Origin: Dehalococcoidia bacterium
GTDB taxonomy: Bacteria > Chloroflexota > Dehalococcoidia > SZUA-161
Direction of reading: 5' to 3'
DNA: 12,580 bases
Assembly (NCBI GenBank): GCA_014859215.1
Contig: JACUUS010000057.1
Location: 1-12,580 of the forward strand
This document shows, in pieces, positions 1 through 6,473 of this stretch. The number at the start of each line of letters is the position of its first letter. The first letter of the stretch is position 1. The translations under genes and the position numbers were made by a program. The notes beneath the pieces are model-generated. The model was not told the DNA's origin. It made no database searches and worked only from the letters and a program-made list of their open reading frames with translations.

Positions 1-137
1 GCGGACACGACTTCCTTCATCGTGTATTTTCGCTCTCTGAACACGACCTCGTCCACCGCGGCCAGCGAGTCCGCCACATCCGCGAGTCCCACAGCCTGGA
101 TGCCGCTGGAGTTATAGCGGGCGCCGCCCGCAAACTG
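1..137 (-). pseudogene. Glycyl radical enzyme (PFL-like) internal fragment, 5'-truncated, runs off left edge
   Basis: Read on the minus strand, the 45 codons entering the window from the left carry GGARYNSSGIQ followed by GLADVADSLAAV and VVFRE. This is the conserved mid-protein segment of the pyruvate-formate-lyase-like glycyl radical enzymes (choline lyase, diol dehydratase, arylalkyl decarboxylase and sulfolyase relatives), normally several hundred residues into a roughly 800-residue protein. Just upstream, a TAG at 138-140 closes the frame. The codons beyond it do not resemble the family, and I see no shifted frame that continues the homology. The N-terminal part is therefore missing here, and this is a remnant or the edge of a rearrangement. 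Whatever C-terminal part survives, including the glycyl-radical motif, lies outside the window. Substrate class cannot be judged from this segment. Family assignment is fairly sure; inactivity is inferred from the stop and lost 5' part. Confidence 0.75.
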
Positions 138-241
138 CTAGGTTGCACCGGTATGGCTGTCAGTCGCGGCCGCCGGACACCACGGGAATATCCGCTCGAC
201 GTGCGCAGATTTCTCAACCTGCGGTGTCCACGGCTAGGCCT

Positions 242-267
242 GGTCGGGTCAGGAGACCCGACCTACA
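242..267. repeat. Perfect 9-bp palindrome with TACA flank
   Basis: The arms GGTCGGGTC (242-250) and GACCCGACC (255-263) are perfectly complementary around the loop AGGA, and TACA follows at 264-267. On the minus strand this reads TGTAG followed by the stem. No T-run follows on the plus strand, so a classical rho-independent terminator is unlikely. A second palindrome at 9290-9308 has an unrelated stem but a similar TACA flank. This suggests a dispersed palindromic element family rather than a site tied to one gene. Confidence 0.6.
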
Positions 268-268
268 G

Positions 269-322
269 TCTTAGTCTTAGTCTCAATCTTAATCTTAATC
301 TCAATCTTTATCTCAGTCTCAG
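269..322 (+). repeat. Degenerate hexanucleotide tract 1 (TCTYAR)
   Basis: Nine consecutive hexamers in perfect register follow the pattern TCTYAR with one deviation (TCTTTA at 305-310). Examples are TCTTAG, TCTCAA and TCTTAA, and the pattern fades into TCCTCAA at 323-329. The tract is intergenic, between the minus-strand enzyme remnant and the plus-strand operon. Related tracts lie at 4770-4805 and 8169-8204 in the opposite orientation. Any open frame through it merely encodes a Leu/Ser/Asn periodic string and is not credible as a gene. Confidence 0.85.
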
Positions 323-346
323 TCCTCAACCCTCGATCTCCCACAC

Positions 347-375
347 TTGATAACATGCCTGAAAGGTGGTAGGCT
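347..375 (+). promoter_or_regulatory. Weak candidate promoter for the six-gene operon
   Basis: TTGATA at 347-352 is followed after 17 bases by TAGGCT at 370-375. The -35-like hexamer is good, but the -10-like hexamer matches the sigma-70 consensus poorly. Position, 60 bases before the first start codon, is reasonable. No operator-like repeat is evident around it, so regulation is unknown. The organism's own promoter consensus is also unknown. Confidence 0.25.
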
Positions 376-435
376 TCGGAATTGCCAGCCCGGGTCTGAT
401 ACGCCGAAAAACGATCACGTTTCGAGGGAGCGCTT

Positions 436-1866
436 ATGACGATATCGACCTACATGTCACAGAGGAAAAAAGCGCCCACCGGGTTTCTCAAAGAAGTGGC
501 ACGTGTAGTCGGAGTGGATCACGTTTCGGAGAGGGAATCCGACCTGATTGCTTTCAGCCTCGACTACTGGATGTACGCGATAGGCAGGTCCCAGCACGGC
601 GAACTGCCGGCGCTTCCGGGCGCAGTGATATCTCCGGCTTCTTCCGAAGAGGTACAGGCTATACTGAGGTGCGCCAACAGGTACGGCGTGCCGGTTACGC
701 CGTTCGCCGGAGGTTCGGGAGTTCTCGGCGGGGCGATCCCGTTGAACGGGAGCGTGATCATCAACCTCCAGCGCATGAACCGGCTGATATCCGTGGATGA
801 CACCTCGCTCGTCGCTGAGCTCGAAGCCGGCATTCTCGGCGTTAACCTCGAGAGAGAGCTGAATTACCGGGGCTATTCAATGGGTAATATCCCTCAGTCT
901 CTCTATTGCTCCACCCTGGGCGGCTGGATTTCGACACGGGCCGCAGGACAGTTCTCCACCAAGTACGGCAAGATCGAAGACATGGTGCTCGGCATGGACG
1001 TCGTGCTTCCTGACGGGAGCCCGCTCCATATCAGGCCTGTTCCCAGGCGCTCCGTCGGGCCCTCGCTCAAGGACCTGTTCCTGGGCGCTGATGGAACCCT
1101 CGGCATAGTGACCAGCGCGGTGGTATCCGTTCACCCTCTGCCAGCGGCGACCGCCAAGCAGTCTTACGTCTTCGACTCGATCGAGACTGCCCTCGAAGCC
1201 GTCAGGTTGATCCTGAGGACCGACTCGAAGCCAGCGGTGATCAGGATATTCGACCATGAAGAGAGCCACGGCTATTTCGATGACATCGGGCGAAGAGTCA
1301 CCATCATATTCCTCTCAGAGGGGGACCCGGAGTTCGTGGAGCTTCAGAGGAAGGTTGTGGACCGGATCGCGGAGGCGAACGGCGGACAGGACTGGGGCGA
1401 AGTCCCCGTGTACACATGGCTGAGAAAGCGTTTCGACATCGGTCTCGGCCCGACAGCGATGCGTCTCGGAGTAGTCGCGGACACGATCGAGGTCACGGCG
1501 CTGTTCAAGGACGCCGCGGTGCTATACGAGGACATGATAAAATCCATGAAGGCCGTGGAAAGCTCCATTCTCGTATCGGGCCATTTCTCACACTTCTATC
1601 GGGAAGGCGCATGCCTCTACATGACCTTCGCCGGCCTGCCCGGGGACAAGTACCAGTATTACAAAGACATGTGGGCGGCCGCCATGGCCGCCACTTCAAG
1701 GAATAACGGTTCCATCAGCCACCATCACGGGATCGGGTATTGGAGAAGACAGTTCATGCAGCACGAAATGGGCGCGAGCGGCATAGACATGCTCCGGAAG
1801 ATCAAGTCCGCGCTCGACCCGAACAGCATTTTGAACAGGGGAAAGCTCATAGAAGATGGAAACTGA
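436..1866 (+). CDS. FAD-linked oxidase, AGPS/GlcD-like (YgcU-like)
   Basis: A 476-residue flavoprotein of the PCMH/vanillyl-alcohol-oxidase fold. The N-terminal half has the FAD pyrophosphate-binding loop PFAGGSGVLGGA (about residues 89-100), the segment STRAAGQFSTKYGKIEDMV and then GADGTLGIVT. The C-terminal cap domain carries ISHHHGIG (H429-H431), the His triplet typical of alkyl-dihydroxyacetonephosphate synthase, and ends with the usual LDPNSILNRGKL. It is shorter than eukaryotic AGPS and has no peroxisomal leader. Bacterial relatives of this size, such as glycolate and D-lactate dehydrogenases and E. coli YgcU, are generally 2-hydroxyacid or polyol oxidases. Its stop overlaps the next start by 11 bases, and that gene encodes a GlcF/GlpC-like Fe-S partner, so electron transfer to that protein is likely. 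The start is chosen for GAGGGAG at 424-430. Family is sure; substrate is unknown. Confidence 0.9.
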   Translation: MTISTYMSQRKKAPTGFLKEVARVVGVDHVSERESDLIAFSLDYWMYAIGRSQHGELPALPGAVISPASSEEVQAILRCANRYGVPVTPFAGGSGVLGGAIPLNGSVIINLQRMNRLISVDDTSLVAELEAGILGVNLERELNYRGYSMGNIPQSLYCSTLGGWISTRAAGQFSTKYGKIEDMVLGMDVVLPDGSPLHIRPVPRRSVGPSLKDLFLGADGTLGIVTSAVVSVHPLPAATAKQSYVFDSIETALEAVRLILRTDSKPAVIRIFDHEESHGYFDDIGRRVTIIFLSEGDPEFVELQRKVVDRIAEANGGQDWGEVPVYTWLRKRFDIGLGPTAMRLGVVADTIEVTALFKDAAVLYEDMIKSMKAVESSILVSGHFSHFYREGACLYMTFAGLPGDKYQYYKDMWAAAMAATSRNNGSISHHHGIGYWRRQFMQHEMGASGIDMLRKIKSALDPNSILNRGKLIEDGN

Positions 1867-2929
1867 ACGGAAGCTGGAGCAGGTGACCGACTGCGCGCTG
1901 TGCCCGAACATGTGCAAATACAGCTGTCCGGTGTTCCTTGCTACCGGAAACGAGACATTGAGCCCCCAGAAGATAGCCCGGCTCATTCTCTACGAGGAGA
2001 AGGCGCTAATAGCCGACAGGCAGGGGTTTTTCGAGGTGGTCTTCGGCAACGCCATGTGCGGGGCCTGCAAACGGCACTGCCTGTATAAGGACTACGATCT
2101 GAGGGAGTTTATCCTGGCCGGGCGCGTCAAGGCCTTTAATGAAGGCTGGCTGCCGGAGGAGACGAGAAAACGGATCGATAATTTCAGGAAATACGGCAAT
2201 CCCAACGGCGAGCGCGCGCTTATTGAGAAAGGGACAGGCTCCACCGGTTACTTCATATCATGCTCATCGTACAAGGATGAGAGCATCCTGAAAGCTGTCG
2301 ACCGGCTAGTCGCGGCAAGCGGCGAACAGGTGCAGCAGTTCGGCGGCTCCGATATCTGCTGCGGGGGCCCGCTCTATTACGCCGGCGACCTGGAGGGATT
2401 CAGGGCAGCCGCGCAGGAAATGGCCGCCCGCATAAGGGACAGGAAGCTTGAGAGGCTTATCGTAGACTGTCCCAACTGCATGAAGATGTTGACCGGCGAA
2501 TACCCCAAGGCGGACGTTCACCTGGACGTCGAGATCGTCCACACCACCCGGTTCCTGAGTGCTCTTCTCGGAGAGGGGAAGATAAGGGTAAGCACAACTG
2601 ACACTTCCGCAACCTACCATGATCCCTGTATCCTGGCCAACGATTTTGACATCACTGAACCCCCGAGGGAAATCTTGCAGCGCCTGGGCTATCGCATTGT
2701 GGAGCCAGTTTACTCGCGGACGGACACCCACTGCTGCGGAGGGCCAGCCGGAGCGAGGATCGGCGAAGCTCGACTCGCGCGCAAGGTCAGCGAGATGAGG
2801 GTGAATGAGCTGAGACAGACAGGCGCAGAAGTGTATACCTCAGCCTGCGCCACGTGCAAGGCAGTGCTGGCGCTGCCCGGCATGAAAGATATTACGGAGC
2901 TTGTTGCGGAGCGGCTCGTAGATGGGTGA
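1856..2929 (+). CDS. Fe-S electron-transfer protein with two CCG domains (GlpC/GlcF-like)
   Basis: A 357-residue cytoplasmic-looking Fe-S protein. The N-terminal ferredoxin part has C13-x2-C16-x3-C20-x3-C24-P and a second group C68-x2-C71-x3-C75. The spacing is slightly unusual, with x3 where 8Fe ferredoxins normally have x2 and no proline after C75. Two cysteine-rich CCG domains follow, with ICCGGP (C168/C169) plus CPNC, then HDPC, HCCGGP (C293/C294) plus CATC. This is the layout of GlpC, GlcF and heterodisulfide-reductase HdrB/D-type subunits, where the CCG domains hold Fe-S clusters that pass electrons on. It overlaps the oxidase gene and is probably translationally coupled to it. It most likely serves that oxidase and perhaps the GlpA-like protein downstream. 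No transmembrane helix is seen, so membrane contact would be peripheral. Confidence 0.88.
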   Translation: METERKLEQVTDCALCPNMCKYSCPVFLATGNETLSPQKIARLILYEEKALIADRQGFFEVVFGNAMCGACKRHCLYKDYDLREFILAGRVKAFNEGWLPEETRKRIDNFRKYGNPNGERALIEKGTGSTGYFISCSSYKDESILKAVDRLVAASGEQVQQFGGSDICCGGPLYYAGDLEGFRAAAQEMAARIRDRKLERLIVDCPNCMKMLTGEYPKADVHLDVEIVHTTRFLSALLGEGKIRVSTTDTSATYHDPCILANDFDITEPPREILQRLGYRIVEPVYSRTDTHCCGGPAGARIGEARLARKVSEMRVNELRQTGAEVYTSACATCKAVLALPGMKDITELVAERLVDG

Positions 2930-3019
2930 AACCAGAGAAGCAGGGTGGGTGGAGTCCAGACGCAGTCGGGACATAACCCGCCACCCAAACGCATCACTTT
3001 CAAAAGATGGGTTTCACCC
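2924..3019. repeat. Nested inverted repeat spanning the gene 2 / gene 3 junction
   Basis: The outer arms GGGTGAAACC (2924-2933) and GGTTTCACCC (3010-3019) are perfectly complementary over 10 bases. Inside them are GGGTGG (2943-2948) with CCACCC (2981-2986), and CGGG (2967-2970) with CCCG (2977-2980) around a six-base loop. The left outer arm contains the stop codon of the upstream gene. The right arm overlaps an ATG at 3007 that I reject as the start of the next gene. No T-run follows. It could be an mRNA processing or stability structure, or a degenerate palindromic mobile repeat. Confidence 0.6.
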
Positions 3020-3045
3020 ACCCAACGAGGTTGCGAGGACTGTCG

Positions 3046-4767
3046 ATGGATGAAGCCAGGCTGGCGCGGGAGATCAAGGGGGAGATCGAGGAAGCTACAG
3101 GCGAGAAGGCAACTGTCGGCGTCAGGGACAGCGTCGCCATCCTCAGCGGGCGTTTTTCCTCTCTCCAGAATGTTGTTGAAGCCGGGCATATCGCCGCCAG
3201 GTCCGGGCAGATCAGGGGGGTCGTGGAAGAGATCAACTATCCCGGCAAGGTCCCCGTTTTACTGCCGCAGAAGGTGTCCGGCGAGCTCGAAGGCAGGTCG
3301 TTCGACGTCGTCATTGTCGGCGGCGGCGTAATCGGCCTCTCGATCGCCAGGGAGCTTTCCCGGTTCAATCTCAGCATCGCCGTCCTTGAAAGGCACGACG
3401 ATCTGGGAATGGACCAGACAGCGCACAGCAACGCGATGGTCCATCCGGCGGTTGTCACCGAACACGGGACCCTGAAATGGGAGATGAACTACAGGGGAAA
3501 CCCGATGTGGGACGAGGTCGCCGCCGACCTGGACGTCGATTTCAAACGGATCGGGACCTTGATAGTCGCCGAGAAGCCCGAAGAGGAGCTGCTGCTTCCG
3601 CTCGTCACCGAGGCCGCCCTCAAGCAGAATGACCCCATGCCGCGAGAGCTCGAGAGAGCGGAACTGGACGAAATCGAGCCCGGACTGGCGCCGAACGTGC
3701 GCAAGGGCGTTTTGATCTGGAACGCCGGCATTATCTCCGTGTTTGACCTTGTTCTGGCGTATGCTGAGAACGCTATGTCCAACGGTGTCCATCTCTTCCT
3801 CAACACCAGCGCAACCGGAGTCAGCACGGAGAATGGGCGCGTTCGCGCCGTCGACACCACGAGAGGCACGATCAGAACGCGCATCCTTGTCAATGCGGCG
3901 GGGCTTTACAGTGATGTGATCGCCGCTCTTGCCGGGGACAGGTTTTTCACCATTCACCCGCGGAAGGGGGAGACTGTCATTTTCGACAAGACTTACCAAG
4001 CAGCCCGGACAGTGCTCGCCTCGGTCAGCATGGCAGCCGAGAGAAGCCAGTACACCAAGGGCGGGGGCATCATTCCCACCGTCGACGGGAATCTCCAGTT
4101 CGGGCCCACAGCAAAGGAGGTCTGCGACAGGGAGGACGTTGCCACCACTCCCGAGGGAATCCAGGCGCTCCTGGACAGGTTCGGTCCGGTCCTCCAGCGG
4201 CTCAAGCCGGGGTACGACCCGCCGGACAGGGGCAGGATCATAACCCAGTTCGCCGGATGCAGGGCGGCCACTTACAAAGAAGACTTCATCATCGAACCGT
4301 CCAGGAGGGTGAGGGGGCTCGTGCATGCCGCCGGTATCCAGTCTCCAGGTCTCGCATCGGCCCCGGCGATAGCCGAAAGGGTCAGGGAGATCATAGTCGA
4401 AGAATGGAGACCCGCGGAGAAGACGCTTTTCGAGCCCAAAAGGAAGCAACCGGAGCACTTCCGGGAACTGACCGCGCGTGAGAGGGCCGAGCTGGTCCGC
4501 GGCAACCCTCTTTACGGCCACATCGTCTGCCGGTGCGAGCAGGCAAGTGAAGGGGAAATTGTGAACGCTGTCCAGGGGCGCGTCCCCGCAACCAGCATTG
4601 ACGCGGTAAAGAGGAGGACGAGGGCGGGGATGGGAAGGTGTCAGGGCGGCTTCTGTATGCCCAGGGTCCTCGAAATCATCAGCAGAGAGGCCGGTATCAA
4701 CAGGGAGCGGGTGACGAAGTGCGGAGGCGAGTCCTTCATCCTCAAACAGAAGACAAGAGAGGATTAA
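3046..4767 (+). CDS. GlpA-like FAD-dependent dehydrogenase with N-terminal BON-like and C-terminal BFD [2Fe-2S] domains
   Basis: A 573-residue flavoprotein of the DAO/glycerol-3-phosphate-dehydrogenase superfamily. Residues about 5-65 (REIKGEIEEATGE to GVVEEINY) look like a BON domain. The FAD Rossmann motif VVIVGGGVIGLSIA begins near residue 88. The segment GTLKWEMNYRGNPMW and the stretch up to IGTLIVA match anaerobic GlpA and related L-2-hydroxyacid oxidases. The C-terminal Fer2_BFD domain has C495-R-C497 and C532-x4-C537 (GRCQGGFC), as in GlpA. Expected role: oxidation of a phosphorylated or hydroxylated substrate with electrons passed to Fe-S partners. The ATG at 3046 is preferred over 3007 because GAGG sits 7 bases before it, while 3007 has no ribosome site and lies in the inverted repeat. 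The segment AHSNAMVHP, where relatives usually have an NSG-x-VH-x-G type motif, is unusual and may reflect a different substrate. Confidence 0.88.
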   Translation: MDEARLAREIKGEIEEATGEKATVGVRDSVAILSGRFSSLQNVVEAGHIAARSGQIRGVVEEINYPGKVPVLLPQKVSGELEGRSFDVVIVGGGVIGLSIARELSRFNLSIAVLERHDDLGMDQTAHSNAMVHPAVVTEHGTLKWEMNYRGNPMWDEVAADLDVDFKRIGTLIVAEKPEEELLLPLVTEAALKQNDPMPRELERAELDEIEPGLAPNVRKGVLIWNAGIISVFDLVLAYAENAMSNGVHLFLNTSATGVSTENGRVRAVDTTRGTIRTRILVNAAGLYSDVIAALAGDRFFTIHPRKGETVIFDKTYQAARTVLASVSMAAERSQYTKGGGIIPTVDGNLQFGPTAKEVCDREDVATTPEGIQALLDRFGPVLQRLKPGYDPPDRGRIITQFAGCRAATYKEDFIIEPSRRVRGLVHAAGIQSPGLASAPAIAERVREIIVEEWRPAEKTLFEPKRKQPEHFRELTARERAELVRGNPLYGHIVCRCEQASEGEIVNAVQGRVPATSIDAVKRRTRAGMGRCQGGFCMPRVLEIISREAGINRERVTKCGGESFILKQKTRED

Positions 4768-4769
4768 GG

Positions 4770-4805
4770 TTAAGATTCAGATTCAGATTCAGATTCAGAC
4801 TCAGG
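4770..4805 (-). repeat. Degenerate hexanucleotide tract 2
   Basis: Immediately after the TAA of the GlpA-like gene come six hexamers in register: TTAAGA, four copies of TTCAGA, and CTCAGG. Read on the minus strand the unit is TCTGAA/TCTTAA, the same family as the tract at 269-322 but inverted. It starts two bases after the stop codon, so it lies in the transcript between genes three and four of the operon. Confidence 0.85.
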
Positions 4806-4854
4806 CCGCCCCACCCCGGTCTGGTTTCAGTCCTCAGTCTCTGCAATGTAGAAT

Positions 4855-4886
4855 GGGTGCGGCGCAGCGGGAGGGTGCGGCGCAGC
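4855..4886 (+). repeat. 14-bp direct repeat upstream of the kinase gene
   Basis: GGGTGCGGCGCAGC occurs at 4855-4868 and again at 4873-4886, separated by GGGA, giving an 18-base period. The repeats end 36 bases before the kinase start codon. Tandem sites of this kind can be binding sites for a regulator or simple duplications; nothing else here distinguishes the two. Confidence 0.6.
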
Positions 4887-4922
4887 CAAACCCACCAACC
4901 AAAAAACAGGGCCGGTGAAGAA

Positions 4923-6473
4923 ATGAAGCATTTCATTGTTATCGACGGCGGCACGCAGAATATCAAGGCTTTCATAATCGACGAGAATGGGAACTTCATC
5001 CACGGCGAATCAGTTCCGGCAAACCACTATACCGCTCCTCAACCCGGGTTCGCCGAGCTTGACGCGGAGGAGTACCTGAAAAGGACCATGGAGGTCGTCG
5101 CCGGCCTGATGCGTACCTCAAGCGTCCCGAAGGATAGCCTGGCCGCACTGGCTATTACGACCCACCGGAATACCCTCATCCCGATCGGTGCCTCGGGCAA
5201 ACCCGTGCGGCCCGCGTTCACCTGGCTTGATTCGCGACAGACACCGGGTCTCACCATGCCCGGCGGACCCGTCAAGTCACTCGCACTGGGCGCAACCCCC
5301 ATCGGACGGAAGCTGAAAGAGTACCAGAGAAGGTCCAGGTTCAACTGGCTGCGAACATACGAGCCGGACAATTACGAGAAGACAGCAATGTTTCTCAGCA
5401 TCACGTCCTACATCTTTCACGCCCTGACGGGGCAGTTCAAGGACTCTTCCTCCATAGCGGGTCTGCTCCCCATCGACTTCAAGGGCTTCCGCTGGCATCC
5501 CTGGAAACTGGCTTACGACGTGCTCGGAGTCCAGCGGGAGAAACTGCCGCCGCTCATATCGCCTGCCGAGGTGGCGGGGACAGTCTCGGATGAAGGAGCG
5601 AAGAGCTTCGGCGTGCCCTCCGGGCTCCCCGTAATTATCGGGGCGGGTGATAAACAAAGCGAGCTGCTGGGCGCGGGCGCCATCACCAGCGATACAGCCG
5701 CGATAAGCTACGGGACCGCCGCGGTTATCGAGGTGCTGACTGATAGATACATAGCTCATCCCCGCATGGAGTTCTACACCCTCGGCTCCGCAATCCCGCG
5801 TCACTGGGTCCTCGAAGGCTTCGTGGGCAGAGGATACTGGATGATGTCCTGGTTCCGCAGGGAGTTCGCCAGGCAAGAAGAAGAGGAGGCAAGAAAGCTC
5901 GGGATTGCGCCGGAAGAGCTTCTCAACAAGAATATCGACGCAATACCTCCCGGCTGCCTGGGCCTGCTTGTTCACCCCTACTGGCATCCACGCGAGAACG
6001 ATCCTCTTTCCAGGGGCGCCATAATAGGGTTTTGCGGTGAGCATACGCGAATGCATCTCTACAGGGCGATCATCGAGGGGATCACCTTCGAGCTGCGCCT
6101 GCTGGCCAACACAATGCAGAAGTATACGGGGAACAGGATAGCCCATCTCAGGGTGGGCGGCGGAGGCTCAAAGAGTGACGAGGTCATGCAGATTACCGCG
6201 GACATATTCAGCCTGCCCGCCTCGCGATTACATACCAGCAACCTGGGCGCGCTGGGTATGGCCATAGATGCGGGGGTCGCCCTCAAGCTGTACAGCGGCT
6301 TCCCCGAGGCTGTGGCCGGAATGGTAAGAGTGGAGAAGACCTTCACACCCCGGCAGGAAACCGCCTTGATCTATGATCGCCTGTTCAAAGAGGTGTACAG
6401 CGGCATCTATACCGCGCTCGCACCGCTTCACGCCAGGATGGCGGAGATCATCAAGACCGCGAAGGCTGCATGA
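4923..6473 (+). CDS. FGGY-family carbohydrate/polyol kinase (YgcE/xylulokinase-like)
   Basis: A 516-residue ATP-dependent kinase of the FGGY family. The N-terminal lobe starts with the phosphate-binding IDGGTQNIKAF (D8), and PAFTWLDSR marks the sugar-site side. GAGDKQSELLGAG supplies the probable catalytic base D243. The C-terminal lobe has GITFELR and LRVGGGGSKSDEVMQITAD for ATP binding. The QMHG-like substrate loop of xylulokinases reads TTHRNT instead, and the length and motifs do not single out glycerol kinase, so the substrate is left open. Start: ATG at 4923 with GGTGAAG just upstream. The frame stays open upstream to 4638 but overlaps the previous gene and the hexamer tract, so it is not used. 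Its stop overlaps the next start as ATGA. Pairing of an FGGY kinase with an AGPS-like oxidase resembles E. coli ygcE/ygcU, whose substrate I do not know. Confidence 0.9.
   Translation: MKHFIVIDGGTQNIKAFIIDENGNFIHGESVPANHYTAPQPGFAELDAEEYLKRTMEVVAGLMRTSSVPKDSLAALAITTHRNTLIPIGASGKPVRPAFTWLDSRQTPGLTMPGGPVKSLALGATPIGRKLKEYQRRSRFNWLRTYEPDNYEKTAMFLSITSYIFHALTGQFKDSSSIAGLLPIDFKGFRWHPWKLAYDVLGVQREKLPPLISPAEVAGTVSDEGAKSFGVPSGLPVIIGAGDKQSELLGAGAITSDTAAISYGTAAVIEVLTDRYIAHPRMEFYTLGSAIPRHWVLEGFVGRGYWMMSWFRREFARQEEEEARKLGIAPEELLNKNIDAIPPGCLGLLVHPYWHPRENDPLSRGAIIGFCGEHTRMHLYRAIIEGITFELRLLANTMQKYTGNRIAHLRVGGGGSKSDEVMQITADIFSLPASRLHTSNLGALGMAIDAGVALKLYSGFPEAVAGMVRVEKTFTPRQETALIYDRLFKEVYSGIYTALAPLHARMAEIIKTAKAA

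Noticed and set aside
269..322. Hexamer tract as a CRISPR array or coding repeat
   Set aside because: Unit is six bases with no spacers, and it encodes only a periodic Leu/Asn/Ser string without a start context.
3007..3045. ATG at 3007 as the start of the GlpA-like gene
   Set aside because: No ribosome site before it and it lies in the inverted repeat; ATG 3046 has GAGG at a 7-base spacing and begins directly at the BON-like domain.
3259..4521. Long minus-strand open frame (420 codons) antisense to the GlpA-like gene
   Set aside because: No family motif, low-complexity composition typical of the antisense frame of GC-rich genes; the plus strand has clear FAD and [2Fe-2S] motifs.
5277..6146. 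Long minus-strand open frame (289 codons) antisense to the kinase gene
   Set aside because: No recognisable domain; the kinase on the plus strand explains the region completely.
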